Below are positions 24,001-31,461 of a DNA stretch of 48,619 nucleotides, piece after piece (positions within the stretch are counted from its first letter, which is position 1; every line of letters starts with the position of its first letter). Source of the stretch: a virus; the IMG/VR virus record IMGVR_UViG_3300020419_000022, positions 1 to 48,619 of that record, one strand, 5' to 3'. A model generated the notes under the pieces. That model was not told the DNA's origin, did no database searches, and was given only the letters and a program-made list of their open reading frames with translations. Position numbers and translations under genes: made by a program.

Positions 24001-24448
24001 CAGCATGGTTCAAAGAGAAGCTGGTGTTACACCTTCAGAAGGTATTCAAAAAGTTATTACAGGAGGAGAATATATTGTAGGTAATAATATTGAAGGTGCT
24101 AGAATGTTACAAAGATTATTAATACCACCGTTAACACAAACAGGTAGAAGAATAACAGCTATTTCTTCTAGGCAAGCAGAAAACTCTCGTAAATTTATTG
24201 GTCGTATGTTATTAGACCCTGAGTTGTTTCAAAGAACTATGCAGTTTGCACAAGGCAGAGAAAGCACTCAAAAATTTATAAGTTTCTTAACGTCATACAG
24301 TATGGTTGCTGCTAATGACATAGGGAATGAATTAAAATATTACGATACAGAAGATAAAAAACAAAAAACTCCAGAGGACTCTGACAGGTTACAAAACTTA
24401 GTACCTCCGGTTCCTGAAAGAATTACACAAATAGGTGGTGGATTATAA
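21071..24448 (+). CDS. Very large internal virion / DNA ejection protein candidate
   Basis: 1125 residues, the largest protein here. It is largely helical. A hydrophobic stretch at about residues 240-340 (VGLTLYGASKFTTPAGLAGG, then IGAAGGDYVRLLIGSAMGAH, VIGAWAFGGTAAITLSS) could insert into a membrane. The C-terminal half carries long charged helices. I see no lytic transglycosylase or other enzyme signature. By size and place it is comparable to the largest internal virion protein of podoviruses. It overlaps the next gene by one base. Confidence 0.6.
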   Translation: MEVTQEQENEFYALRTKAANSLANKTLKDNPNVTYGQLLSPKELEFAAHVFSPDIKSRASLIYTPEEIAQIESAVNWEQRVSPYNRAPVDFDMYERFPEYMKQVDFFNSPEAQERRNMGKVRGNYPDDYQPLEPVAPFGIEKSKEINSLGFDSSPDNQLQFDNAGDAFKFNNMVAFGPRKMTKEQYQRLGEQFGLKGDYIYINPSKPSLGVAFKAEGEEDFKIINSPEITLDDTMRIITQEFPAIAGDVGLTLYGASKFTTPAGLAGGVIGKFGKVLGLSGASAIGAAGGDYVRLLIGSAMGAHDLTAEEMLKEAGVIGAWAFGGTAAITLSSRAITKAYKAISGKDVPPGMLEQIDDALQASRQTDAAGPGLLYGDDVSVQQIRNQINKLADNYGAEFGKGYNPTIASQAGTQSAADLETVFLKYADDPDLRELYNQIKGGNQEVIDEFVRTLNEKIGPSISGVDDATGATVSEGLRVLAQKDIDLFNEQAFEMINQVRRQVGGADDAAAAGDAILRQVDNPQASSGPIFERTQTRLNEIKKGYLEPFNEGWTTALNNPRYANLKTGAGYTRAPAQKWLNARKGESNNLFRSSQGDEAVKELYSLLPAGTKETINRLRGIGKKGFESPNFTLNELNSARVALNDFASNLPDGKQGIARLARDLERGLEDQMNVLVREGASAESGIPMTQKVTLNKWIDENKYGDDLRQAWSSQKEALQLSNNQAIRSILQQERPEKIAEYMFNTVAKGSKRNKPMTDFMAVLEREGSDEILQIQEGLAAYIQREVLDAPDLSALQIAKQYRKFVKENEGTLRAVFGDKNFASRFYNPKGFDKVIKGIEKTNEDILRIEARFGMAQAGEPDKKITNIVESILATGKTQKQSGRILEDIEYLASITKNNPELAEQVAQVTKRYLLSDIITPRQGGGFEINGASLDKLLKEGFGPEEVVGPRLTFDSFMKPLLGKKAGKEFIENLKILNSMVQREAGVTPSEGIQKVITGGEYIVGNNIEGARMLQRLLIPPLTQTGRRITAISSRQAENSRKFIGRMLLDPELFQRTMQFAQGRESTQKFISFLTSYSMVAANDIGNELKYYDTEDKKQKTPEDSDRLQNLVPPVPERITQIGGGL

Positions 24449-25794
24449 TGGCTAGAAGAAGGTTTGAACGAGAAGATTTTATGACACAAGGAATAATGAA
24501 TCCTTTTGCACAAGAACTAGAATCTATTAGGCTAAGAAAAGATGCAAATGATTCTATAAACAACGCTACTGACCAATATGAAGCAGATGTTGCTGATTTT
24601 AAAAGCACACAAGCTAATGAATTTGAACAAGGATTAGCTAGTTTGTTAGAACAAGAGCCTATATTTACCCCTCCTCCAATTTTTAGAGATGAGCCGCCTA
24701 TATTTACACCTCCTGGAAATCCTTACCAAGATATATTTAGACCTCCATTTGAACCACCAATAGATAGACCTCCATTTAGACCTCCATTTGAACCACCGTA
24801 TGTACCACCAATAGATGGACCGCCTGATGTTCCACCGTTTGAGCCACCAATAGATAGACCTCCCTATGTACCACCAATAGACGAACCTCCATTTAGACCT
24901 CCCTATGTACCACCAATAGACGAACCTCCATTTAGACCTCCGTTTGACCCACCAATAGATGGACCGCCTGATGTACCCCCGTTTGACCCGCCACCGCCAC
25001 CGCCACCTCCACCACCTAGTGGACCTATAAATCCGTATACAGGTAAGCCGGTTAATAATCCGTACACACCATACTCAACGGATAGTGGGGCGGCACCATT
25101 AACTAGGGCAATAACTCCCAGAGATTTTGGTCAAGCTCCTGGATTTGAACGTCCTATAGGAGGTCCTCCAATTATTTTACCGCCCGCTCCACCACGACCA
25201 CCAATCGAACCTCCGATTATGTGTTTTGTAGCAGGAACAAAAGTTGATATGGCTGATGGAACTAAAAAAGTTATCGAAAATATTGCAATGGGAGACGAAG
25301 TATTAGCTCTAAATGGTGAAAAAGATGTAGTTTCTTATGTACATGATATTCCAAAAGCTGACAGAAGTTTATGGACTATAAACGATAGAATAACAGCTAC
25401 AGATGCTCATGCGTTTTTAACTGAAGACGGATGGAAATCTAATAATGCTGAACTATCTAATACAGTTTATAACGAGTATGGAATAAATATTAAAGACTTA
25501 CAGCTAGGTGATAAATTAATAACTAACGATGGAGTAGAAGAAGTTACAAAGCTTGAAAACGAAAAAGATTTTGTAAAAGTTTATAACTTCACCACGTCTA
25601 ACACACATACATATATGGTAGACGGTGTTGTTTCTCATAATAAACAACCTCCCGGACGACCACCAATACTTTTTTCTAAAAAAGAGCCAGACGGTATGAA
25701 AAACGGTGGAGGTATTTCTATGTTGCCGATGAACGGACAAGGTGATACAATGACAACACAGATGTTTCAAAGAGCATTTAGACCAAGGAGATAA
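24448..25794 (+). CDS. Proline-rich virion protein with an intein-like (Hint/BIL) domain
   Basis: 448 residues. Residues 1-70 are helical. Residues about 70-195 are a proline-rich repeat (PPFRPPFEPPIDRPPYVPP-type units and a run of ten prolines). C259 opens a Hint domain (MCFVAGTKVDMADGTKKVIE), with the block B-like segment TATDAHAFLTEDGWK near residue 320 and the C-terminal VDGVVSHN ending H397-N398. It is about 140 residues long with no endonuclease insert. The residue after N398 is Lys, not Cys, Ser or Thr, so full protein splicing is not expected; this fits the bacterial intein-like (BIL) class, which can cleave its own chain. About 50 residues follow. Confidence 0.8.
   Translation: MARRRFEREDFMTQGIMNPFAQELESIRLRKDANDSINNATDQYEADVADFKSTQANEFEQGLASLLEQEPIFTPPPIFRDEPPIFTPPGNPYQDIFRPPFEPPIDRPPFRPPFEPPYVPPIDGPPDVPPFEPPIDRPPYVPPIDEPPFRPPYVPPIDEPPFRPPFDPPIDGPPDVPPFDPPPPPPPPPPSGPINPYTGKPVNNPYTPYSTDSGAAPLTRAITPRDFGQAPGFERPIGGPPIILPPAPPRPPIEPPIMCFVAGTKVDMADGTKKVIENIAMGDEVLALNGEKDVVSYVHDIPKADRSLWTINDRITATDAHAFLTEDGWKSNNAELSNTVYNEYGINIKDLQLGDKLITNDGVEEVTKLENEKDFVKVYNFTTSNTHTYMVDGVVSHNKQPPGRPPILFSKKEPDGMKNGGGISMLPMNGQGDTMTTQMFQRAFRPRR
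24859..24936 (+). repeat. 39-base perfect tandem duplication in the proline-rich gene
   Basis: Copies at 24859-24897 and 24898-24936 are identical and in frame, each encoding PPYVPPIDEPPFR. They lie inside a wider run of imperfect PP-containing units (about 24655-25020). Perfect identity suggests recent slippage or expansion. Confidence 0.85.
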
Positions 25795-25796
25795 TT

Positions 25797-26492
25797 ATGG
25801 ACCCGAATGAAAAATTAACAGGAATAACACAAATGGCACCTCCTTCTATGATGGCGGGCGGAATGGGTGGTGGACAACCCCCTATGCCTCCTATGAATAA
25901 CCCGCAACCTCCTACACCTCCTATGCCTGAACCAGGAATGGGTGAAATGGCTATGCAGGGTCAAGAACCTCCTATGGAAGAACCAGGAATGAATTTAGAA
26001 CAAGATTCAGCTATGTTAGCAGAAGCTGTAGTAGGCAGAGCACAAGGAGATATAGGGGCTGCTATTGCTGTGTTAGATAACGCTAAAGCTATGTTAATCT
26101 CTGCTGCTGAAGGCGGTGGTCAAGAACCTCAGATGATGATGCATGGTGGTGAAGTTCATTATGAAATGGACGGAGGACCTTTGTATCGTGAAGGTGGGGG
26201 TGAATTAAATCCAGGATTGAGAGCATTAGCTAAAAAAGAACCAAAACTTGTTGAAAAAATTACAGGTAAACCTTTACCCCAAAATATGTATGCGGGTGGA
26301 CCTCTGTATCGTGAAGGCGGTGGTGGTATGTCTGATAACGATGTAATGAGACAAATGATTATGGAAAATTTACAAAAACCTGCTATTCAAGAACAAGTTA
26401 TGGCAGAAGCTATGAATCAATTACAACCACAGGTTTCAGCTCCTAGTAAAACGGATGCTATGTCAGACCTTATGTCTTACAGAATGTCTTAA
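25797..26492 (+). CDS. Pro/Met/Gly-rich virion-region protein
   Basis: 231 residues. Residues 15-70 are P-, M- and G-rich (MMAGGMGGGQPPMPPMNNPQ). A helical segment follows (EAVVGRAQGDIGAAIAVLDN), and the motif GGPLYREGGG occurs twice (about residues 127 and 168). The end (MIMENLQKPAIQEQVMAEAM) is helical. It is the last gene of the rightward late block and its stop overlaps the end of the leftward helicase by 4 bases. Likely structural by context, with no clear family. Confidence 0.55.
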   Translation: MDPNEKLTGITQMAPPSMMAGGMGGGQPPMPPMNNPQPPTPPMPEPGMGEMAMQGQEPPMEEPGMNLEQDSAMLAEAVVGRAQGDIGAAIAVLDNAKAMLISAAEGGGQEPQMMMHGGEVHYEMDGGPLYREGGGELNPGLRALAKKEPKLVEKITGKPLPQNMYAGGPLYREGGGGMSDNDVMRQMIMENLQKPAIQEQVMAEAMNQLQPQVSAPSKTDAMSDLMSYRMS

Positions 26493-27931
26493 CCTATCCA
26501 GTCTTTCCACTTTTCATCCCCTAGCACTTCTTGTGCTAGGTCAAGTTTATTTCGTAGTGCTTTTACAATTTTTTCATCAACGGTGCCTTTAGCGACTAAA
26601 TCAATATAGGTTACTTTGTTAGTTTGCCCTATACGGTGAGCCCTATCTTCTGACTGTAAACGTTTTTCAAGGTCATAATTATTACTGTAATAAATAACAG
26701 TGTTAGCTTCTGTAAGAGTTATACCGTAACCACCGGTTTGGGTATTACTAATTAAATATTGTAGGTCTGAGTTTGGGTCTTGAAATCTTCTAATTATTTC
26801 TTGACGTTCTTCGTCAGGTGTTTCTCCGTAGTACGTAGCTACACTATCTACTCCTGCTATATCATGAAGTTTCTTTAATATTCTTTTTATATCGTATTGG
26901 TAGTTAGCCCATATAATAGTTTTGCCTTGTACTTCTTGTAAAACATCTACAAGTTCATCTAATCGATTACTTTTAACTTCTACTTCTTCACCGTTGTCGT
27001 TTCTAACAAAACCACAAACTACTTGGTGTAGTCTAAGTATTTGTGTTAATACAGAAGTTACGCTAACTATCTCATGTGAGTCTAGTTCAGCTATAGCATA
27101 ATCAGTAAGTTGTTTATAAACTTTCTTTTGTTCTGGTGTTAGTTCTACTTCTCTACGTTGATATACTTTATCAGGAAGGTCTAAACACTCTTTCTTAAGC
27201 ACCCTATAAGAGAACTCATTTACATTTGATGTAAGTTCTTCTAGGTTTTGATATCCGACTACTTGTCTGAAAGACCTAGCCCCCATTTTACGATTAATTA
27301 ATTTAGCGTATCTGTTTTGAAAAGAATAAAAAGATGTATAACCTAATAACTGCGGTGATAGAAATGTGCTTTGACTATACAAGTCTAACGGTGATTGGGT
27401 AACAGGAAAGCCTGTAAGTATTCTTCTATATTTAGTATTGATAGCTAACTTTAACAAGTTTTTAGTTCTTTGTGCTTTAGGGTTTTTAATAGTTGTCGAT
27501 TCATCAACGGCTATTAATGCATTATGTGCTAAGATAAACTTTTCTACAAACGCTACGCCTTTTTTGGTACTAAAAGCTTCTACGTTTATTACTAATATTT
27601 TTAAATCATGACTAACTTCAAACAACTTAGTTAGTTCTCTTTTTTGTTTTAATGTAGGTGCTGGATTCCATACTCCTATATGCTTTTCTATATGGTCTGG
27701 CATATGAGCAGGTATTTCTTTTTCTGACCAGTTTCTGTATACACCTTTGGGAGCCACGATTATAGCACCGTTGATACCGCCTTTATCATAAAGTATAGAA
27801 ATGTTATCTATAAGGACTTTAGATTTACCAGTACCCATTTCCATAAAATAAGCATACTCACGCTTGTTCCATGATTTATTTAACGCCAAAAGCTGATGCT
27901 CATATGGCTTTGTTTTAAACTTATACTTCAT
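26489..27931 (-). CDS. SNF2-type DEAD/DEAH helicase
   Basis: 480 residues, the only convincing leftward gene. Residues 31-37 (EMGTGKS) form Walker A. Motif II is AVDESTTIKNP (DEST), motif III ILTGFPVTQSP, then TIIWANYQYDIKRI, LISNTQTGGYGITLTEANTV (motif V) and EDRAHRIGQTNKV (motif VI), the RxHRIGQ of the SNF2 family. The family moves on double-stranded DNA using ATP. Phage copies are thought to act in replication or transcription control. It converges on the late operon and diverges from the early one, with its own regulatory region at 27932-28130. Confidence 0.92.
   Translation of the reverse strand: MKYKFKTKPYEHQLLALNKSWNKREYAYFMEMGTGKSKVLIDNISILYDKGGINGAIIVAPKGVYRNWSEKEIPAHMPDHIEKHIGVWNPAPTLKQKRELTKLFEVSHDLKILVINVEAFSTKKGVAFVEKFILAHNALIAVDESTTIKNPKAQRTKNLLKLAINTKYRRILTGFPVTQSPLDLYSQSTFLSPQLLGYTSFYSFQNRYAKLINRKMGARSFRQVVGYQNLEELTSNVNEFSYRVLKKECLDLPDKVYQRREVELTPEQKKVYKQLTDYAIAELDSHEIVSVTSVLTQILRLHQVVCGFVRNDNGEEVEVKSNRLDELVDVLQEVQGKTIIWANYQYDIKRILKKLHDIAGVDSVATYYGETPDEERQEIIRRFQDPNSDLQYLISNTQTGGYGITLTEANTVIYYSNNYDLEKRLQSEDRAHRIGQTNKVTYIDLVAKGTVDEKIVKALRNKLDLAQEVLGDEKWKDWIG
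26520..26545 (+). terminator. Putative terminator of late transcripts inside the helicase gene
   Basis: CCTAGCAC (26520-26527) and GTGCTAGG (26533-26540) make a perfect 8-base-pair stem with a TTCTT loop, 28 bases after the stop of the last late gene, followed by TCAAGTTTATTT. The tract is only moderately T-rich. The hairpin is encoded within the C-terminus of the convergent helicase, so it could reduce read-through from the late side. Confidence 0.4.
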
Positions 27932-28000
27932 ATTAACCTTTCTAATTTCTAACTGAGATTATATATTACAAACTAGTAGAATTAAAAGTACAGCATAATA

Positions 28001-28017
28001 TTTTCTCATGCCCTCTA
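28001..28017 (-). repeat. 17-base regulatory block shared with the terminase upstream region
   Basis: On the minus strand this reads TAGAGGGCATGAGAAAA, identical to 47246-47262 on the plus strand. In both places it lies 64-71 bases before the start codon of the downstream gene, reading toward it. Possible binding site of a phage or host regulator, or part of an unusual promoter. Confidence 0.75.
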
Positions 28018-28186
28018 ATAGAATTACTGAGTTTTTAATACTGATATATTTAAATCTAATATTGATTTATCCTCTAAAACATTGTGTTTTATTATAGTCA
28101 GTATTAGTATATTAGTTATATTAGTAGTTCTGAAAATATTTTTTCAGGAAAAATTTTATTTTTTAAAAAGACATATCGGTAATAAC

Positions 28187-28215
28187 TTTACTTTGCCTTT
28201 ATTCGTATATATTAT
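28187..28215 (+). promoter_or_regulatory. Early-type promoter 1
   Basis: TTTACT at 28187-28192, 17 bases, TATTAT at 28210-28215. The downstream leader has AGAAAGGAGAAA at 28236-28247 and GTG at 28251. It shares TTTACTTTGCC with the promoter at 43498. Confidence 0.65.
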
Positions 28216-28250
28216 TTAAAAAGTAACTAGAAATAAGAAAGGAGAAAAAA

Positions 28251-28577
28251 GTGACAGTATATGTTGTACAAGAAGTTCAAGGACGAAATATCGCCTCTGC
28301 TAGACAGTATGGTGATTTTGAAGTTCTACTACCTTCTAACACACAAATTATGTTAAGTGCGTCTCCTTCAGTCCGTAGGATGAAAAGTCTCTTACAAGAT
28401 TACAAAGAAGGAGATTACTTATTACTAATAGGCGACCCTGCCGCCATCGGAGTAGCGTGTTCTATCGCTGCATTTTATAATCGAGGTAGGTATAGTATAT
28501 TAAAGTGGGATAGGCAGGAAGGTATGTACTATCCAGTTGATATAGACTTACACCAGAAAGGAGAAATAGATGAATGA
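28251..28577 (+). CDS. First early protein, unknown function
   Basis: 108 residues with GTG start directly after GGAGAAAAAA. It begins MTVYVVQEVQGRNIASARQY, with LLPSNTQIMLSASPSV and GDYLLLIGDPAAIGVACSIA. I recall similar proteins as the first gene of early operons in many marine phages, with no function assigned. The GDP-A-I-G segment suggests a small alpha/beta fold. Overlaps the next gene by 8 bases. Confidence 0.6.
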   Translation: MTVYVVQEVQGRNIASARQYGDFEVLLPSNTQIMLSASPSVRRMKSLLQDYKEGDYLLLIGDPAAIGVACSIAAFYNRGRYSILKWDRQEGMYYPVDIDLHQKGEIDE

Positions 28578-29145
28578 AAAACCAACCTTTGAGGACTTAG
28601 TCGGTACGGATGATGTTCAGGAATGGACAAATAATGTAACCGATGGAGAACTCACTATAGTTTCTGATTTAGCTAACAAACAGTTAAAACTAGCTACTGA
28701 AGTGTCAGAGTTAGAAGCTGATTTAAAAGCTAAAAAAGAAGAACTTCGTTTGACTTCGGAGCAAGAACTACCTGATGCTATGCAACAGGCAGGACTTACA
28801 CAAATAACACTTAGTAGTGGCGAGAAGATTGCTATTAATGAGTTTTATAATGCTCATATATCGAAAGCAAACCAAGAAAAAGCGTATGAATGGCTAGTAA
28901 CCAACGGACACGAGGGGCTAATAAAGAACGAAGTTCTATTAAAGTTCGGTCGTGAAGAAACTGAGGTAGTTGACCAAACTGTTTCAGCTTTACAATCCAG
29001 AGGTTTATCACCAGAGGTGCGTCAGAGTGTTCACCCAAGTACATTAAAAGCTTTTGTAAAAGAGCAGATTACTACGGGGAACGATATACCAACCGAGCCA
29101 TTTGGTATCTATATAGGTACTAAAGCTACTATTAAAAAGGATTAA
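28570..29145 (+). CDS. Early protein with coiled coil, unknown function
   Basis: 191 residues. The ribosome site is another copy of AGAAAGGAGAAA. Residues 30-70 form a coiled coil (LANKQLKLATEVSELEADLK). The middle holds GEKIAINEFYNAHISKANQE and a helix-rich end with GLSPEVRQSVHPSTLKAFVK. It sits just before an SSB-like gene, so a role in replication or recombination is plausible. Similar proteins in phages remain uncharacterised as far as I know. Confidence 0.55.
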   Translation: MNEKPTFEDLVGTDDVQEWTNNVTDGELTIVSDLANKQLKLATEVSELEADLKAKKEELRLTSEQELPDAMQQAGLTQITLSSGEKIAINEFYNAHISKANQEKAYEWLVTNGHEGLIKNEVLLKFGREETEVVDQTVSALQSRGLSPEVRQSVHPSTLKAFVKEQITTGNDIPTEPFGIYIGTKATIKKD

Positions 29146-29149
29146 TACT

Positions 29150-29926
29150 ATGGCAGATAATAAAAATGAAATAGCTGAAGCTAAGACTACAGCAGTTAGT
29201 ACGTTTGATGATTCGTTACTATCAGGCGGTACTGGGTTAGAGGAAACTACAACGGATGATTTTGCGATTCCGTTTATTAGAGTTCTACAACCTATGTCAC
29301 CACAATTACAAAAACAACACGGAAGCTATGTAGTGGGTGCTAGTGCAGGAGATTTGTACAACACCGTTACCGGCGAAGCTTACGATGGAGAAGCAGGAGT
29401 ATCTATTGTTCCATGTGCTTATAACAAAAAGTACATTGAGTGGATTCCTAGAGAAAAAGGTGGCGGTCTAGTAAACGCTAACCACGATATTTCTATACTT
29501 TCTAAGTGTAAAAGAGACCCTGAGTCTAGAAGATACTACACTCCTGAAGGTAATGAGATTGTAGAAACTGCTCAGTTTTTTGTTCTAGTAGTTCTTGAAG
29601 GAAAAGCTCCTCAACAAGCAGTTCTTGCATTTACCTCTACTCAACTAGGAGTATCTAGAAAGTGGTTAACGATGTTAAGAATGGCTAGGGTACAAAACTC
29701 TAAAGGTGAGTCTGTAGAAGCTCCTATGTTTGCTTATACTTATAGATTAACTACGACTACTCAGTCTAATGATAAAGGTAGTTGGAACGCTTATAGTGTC
29801 AACCAAGAAGGAGCTACTGAGATGTCTGTAGCTATGATGGCTAAAGACTTCATGGGTGCTGCTAAATCTGGAGATGTTGCAGTAAAACAAGAACAGCAAA
29901 ACGATATTGTTAACGACGCTATCTAA
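29150..29926 (+). CDS. Probable phage single-stranded DNA-binding protein
   Basis: 258 residues. The layout FAIPFIRVLQPMSPQLQK, then GEAYDGEAGVSIVPCAYNKK, YIEWIPREKGGG, FVLVVLEGKAPQQAVLAFTS, SRKWLTMLRMARVQNS occurs in many marine and other phages directly before primase genes. These proteins are often annotated as SSB-like. The C-terminus (QQNDIVNDAI) is acidic, as in SSBs that recruit partners. Assignment rests on context and recalled family. No OB-fold can be proven by eye. Confidence 0.5.
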   Translation: MADNKNEIAEAKTTAVSTFDDSLLSGGTGLEETTTDDFAIPFIRVLQPMSPQLQKQHGSYVVGASAGDLYNTVTGEAYDGEAGVSIVPCAYNKKYIEWIPREKGGGLVNANHDISILSKCKRDPESRRYYTPEGNEIVETAQFFVLVVLEGKAPQQAVLAFTSTQLGVSRKWLTMLRMARVQNSKGESVEAPMFAYTYRLTTTTQSNDKGSWNAYSVNQEGATEMSVAMMAKDFMGAAKSGDVAVKQEQQNDIVNDAI

Positions 29927-29937
29927 GGAGATATTCT

Positions 29938-31461
29938 ATGTCGTTAGCAAAAGAGTTTGCTGTACGCTATGCGGGACTACGTCAAGCGTATGGAACTTTT
30001 ACAGCTAGCAATGAAACTAGAGAAGATGGAAAGGCAAGTGGTAAAAACATCACTATTTCTAAAGAACTATCTGATAGTGATTTATTAAAGTTATGGGAAG
30101 ACCATTTGTCTGGTCATCAAAGTGTAGGGATTGTAGCGATAGATGAACACAATAAGTGTGTCTGGGGAGCCATAGACGTTGACGAGTATCAGCTAGATTT
30201 AAAAGATTTAGCAATCAAAATAGCCAAGCAAGAATTACCCTTAGTCCTTTGCCGCAGTAAAAGTGGCGGAGCACATATTTATATCTTTTTGACCGAGCCA
30301 GTATCGGCTTCCATGCTTCAAAGAAAACTTAGACAGATTGCAGCAGCTATCGGTTATGGTCAAGTAGAGATTTTTCCTAAACAAACAAAACTATTATTAG
30401 ATAGAGGTGATAGAGGCAGTACATTAAATATGCCTTACTTTGGTGGAGAGAACTCTACCAGATACGCCTATGATAAAAAAGGAGCAGCAATGACTCCTGA
30501 AGAATTTTTAAACTATACTAAAGAAATAGAACTAACACCCAACGAATTAGAAAAACTAGAAGCTAGTCCACTAACTGAAACTATGGATTGGTTAGACCAA
30601 GCACCTCCATGTATACAGCATTTAGTAGTACAGGGTTTTCCTAAAGGCTCACGTAACTCAGGACTGTTTAATGTAGGAGTTTTCCTAAGGAAGAAGTTTC
30701 CTGATGATTGGGAACGCAGATTAGAAGATGTTAATATAAAATTTATGCAACCTCCATTAGGGGCACAAGAAGTATTAACCGTTGCTAAACAGTTACAAAG
30801 AAAAGACTACTTTTATAAATGTAATGACCAACCTATAGCGAGTCATTGTAATAGTCCTTTGTGTAGAACTCGTAAGTTTGGCATAGGTGCTAACGGGGGT
30901 ACACCTTTATTCAGTAACCTTACAAAACAGGATAGCGACCCACCAATATGGTTCTTAGATGTTGAAGGAGGTAGACTAGAGTTAGAGACAGACGACCTGT
31001 TAAATCAAAATAGATTTCAACGTAAGTGTATGGATGCTTTGAATAAAATACCACCTAAGGTAAAAGAAAACGTTTGGAATCAGATTATACAGCAGTTGTT
31101 AGACGCTATAACAATAGTAGAAGTTCCTAAAGAAAGTTCTACAGAAGGTTATTTTATGGAACTTTTAGAAGCTTTCTGTACAGAAAGACCCGCTAGAGAA
31201 CGTGATGAACTACTACTACATAAGCCATGGACTAATAGTGGTAAAACATATTTTAGACTTATGGATTTAATGGATTATTTACATAGAAATAATTTTAAAG
31301 AATACCAAAGAAACAAGCTAACTTCTAAGTTAAAACAGCTTCATGGAGAGCCGTACTTTTTTAATATTAAGGGCAAAGGCGTAAACGTTTGGTTCATAGA
31401 GGAGTTTAAAGCACAGGACGAGCCCCATGACTTACCTGAATTTAACGATAATTTATTATGA
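29938..31461 (+). CDS. Archaeo-eukaryotic-type primase (TOTE-like AEP domain)
   Basis: 507 residues. D80-V-D82 (WGAIDVDEYQLDL) gives the metal-binding acidic pair, and RSKSGGAHIYIFL (S107-K-S-G-G-A-H113) gives the sGGxH nucleotide-binding motif of AEP primases. LLLDRGDRGSTLNMPYF is also typical. A Cys cluster (YKCNDQPIASHCNSPLCRTR) follows at about residue 300, and a helical C-terminal domain with LLLHKPWTNSGKTYFRL follows that. It would synthesise primers for the PolA enzyme. No DnaB-type helicase was seen, so unwinding may depend on the UvrD-like or SNF2 helicase or on the host. Overlaps the next gene by 4 bases. Confidence 0.8.
   Translation: MSLAKEFAVRYAGLRQAYGTFTASNETREDGKASGKNITISKELSDSDLLKLWEDHLSGHQSVGIVAIDEHNKCVWGAIDVDEYQLDLKDLAIKIAKQELPLVLCRSKSGGAHIYIFLTEPVSASMLQRKLRQIAAAIGYGQVEIFPKQTKLLLDRGDRGSTLNMPYFGGENSTRYAYDKKGAAMTPEEFLNYTKEIELTPNELEKLEASPLTETMDWLDQAPPCIQHLVVQGFPKGSRNSGLFNVGVFLRKKFPDDWERRLEDVNIKFMQPPLGAQEVLTVAKQLQRKDYFYKCNDQPIASHCNSPLCRTRKFGIGANGGTPLFSNLTKQDSDPPIWFLDVEGGRLELETDDLLNQNRFQRKCMDALNKIPPKVKENVWNQIIQQLLDAITIVEVPKESSTEGYFMELLEAFCTERPARERDELLLHKPWTNSGKTYFRLMDLMDYLHRNNFKEYQRNKLTSKLKQLHGEPYFFNIKGKGVNVWFIEEFKAQDEPHDLPEFNDNLL

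Larger units (their letters stand above)
27932..28250. promoter_or_regulatory. Divergent control region between helicase and early genes
   Basis: 319 bases without a gene and very AT-rich. Leftward side: blocks at 28102-28124, 28069-28077 and 28001-28017 match, in the same order when read toward the helicase, three blocks upstream of the small terminase (47129-47151, 47175-47183, 47246-47262). Rightward side: a promoter of the early type at 28187-28215. No tRNA or open frame of note was seen. Confidence 0.6.

Noticed and set aside
22798-24006. Leftward frames of 119 and 153 residues inside the largest virion gene
   Set aside because: Antisense shadows of a clear long gene, with no family features and no ribosome sites.
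25222-25641. True splicing intein
   Set aside because: The residue after the terminal Asn is Lys, the flanks are proline-rich linker with no enzyme being interrupted, so a BIL-type domain is the better reading.
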